Assembly: GCA_016932505.1 (NCBI GenBank)
Contig: JAFGCT010000035.1
Coordinates: 102,015 to 166,014, forward strand
Length of the DNA: 64,000 bases
Direction of reading: 5' to 3'
DNA from: Candidatus Peregrinibacteria bacterium
GTDB taxonomy: Bacteria > Patescibacteriota > Gracilibacteria > UM-FILTER-43-11
Position numbers and translations under genes: made by a program. The number at the start of each line of letters is the position of its first letter. Within the stretch, counting starts at the first letter, position 1. The notes below the pieces were generated by a model that ran no database searches, was not told the DNA's origin, and saw nothing but the letters and a program-made list of their open reading frames with translations. Below are positions 63,921-64,000 of the stretch, in pieces.

Positions 63921-64000
63921 AAGCCTCTACAACAATCCTTGTACGGGAATCTGTCTGAACTGTGATTTGTGTGATTATAATGATTTTCTTATGATTAATA
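63919..64000 (-). CDS. C-terminal fragment of a gene cut by the window edge
   Basis: Minus-strand frame ending in QTDSRTRIVVEA with TAA at 63921-63919, open to the window edge (26 codons). The stop directly before a terminator hairpin supports a real gene end. Part of the visible frame (IIIITQIT) overlaps gatttgtg-like words, so the coding extent is uncertain. No family can be given. Confidence 0.4.
   Translation of the reverse strand, partial: INHKKIIIITQITVQTDSRTRIVVEA

Overview
The window is an AT-rich, gene-dense bacterial chromosome segment using the standard code: several genes end in TGA and no long frame reads through TGA. It resembles an uncultured Candidate Phyla Radiation (CPR) bacterium, perhaps Peregrinibacteria-like. 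The reasons are the many small membrane and zinc-ribbon proteins, lone TrbC/VirB2-like pilin subunits outside any conjugation locus, large surface proteins, and the near absence of Shine-Dalgarno sequences. The phylum is an inference; UGA as stop argues against Gracilibacteria and Absconditabacteria.

Layout. 0-8.9 kb: a double D-Ala-D-Ala ligase, a zinc-ribbon protein with a structured leader, phosphomannomutase, a YtxH-like protein with VanW, two-subunit fumarase, recR and smpB. 8.9-16.7 kb: an HD-GYP-like protein, a stable-RNA region (tRNA-Ser x2, Thr x2, Pro, Tyr, RNase P RNA and an unassigned structured RNA), an M50 protease, L28, L33, a sugar-phosphate transferase, a small GC-richer island and a pilin-like gene. 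16.9-24.8 kb: a 1356-residue protein with HExxH, dusB, priA. 25-33 kb: an envelope cluster (duplicated GspF-N-like modules, Cys-pair repeats, a large secreted protein, an Lgt homologue, zinc-ribbon and membrane proteins). 33-41.7 kb: corA, rpsO-pnp, a lipoprotein, tsf / Tic20-like / rpsB, an HD hydrolase and an RlmD-like methyltransferase. 41.7-46.3 kb: three tandem small Cys-motif proteins, two GT2 glycosyltransferases, rmlA. 46.3-64 kb: proB, proS, a second pilin-like gene, an AI-2E family permease, queF with a queuosine-precursor transporter, a GT4, an acyltransferase, a coiled-coil protein, tRNA-Arg, secF, gyrB, a FecR-like membrane protein and a partial gene at the edge.

The most striking signal is not a gene. 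Many gene borders carry short 'words' of 7-12 bp repeated in tandem and usually followed by the same words inverted. Each locus has its own word set, but some sets recur far apart (a 25-nt identity between 11.1 and 47.4 kb, a 21-nt identity between 22.0 and 49.8 kb). In several places the words lie inside coding sequence, most clearly in the linker joining the two ligase modules and in an internal segment of the RlmD-like enzyme.

Functionally the window mixes information processing (rpsB, tsf, rpsO, pnp, rpmB, rpmG, rnpB, smpB, recR, priA, gyrB, proS, dusB) with envelope building (ligase, VanW, phosphomannomutase, RmlA, glycosyltransferases, sugar transferase, Lgt-like, SecF). Where promoters can be seen they usually lie less than about 30 nt from the start codon, implying short leaders and SD-independent initiation.
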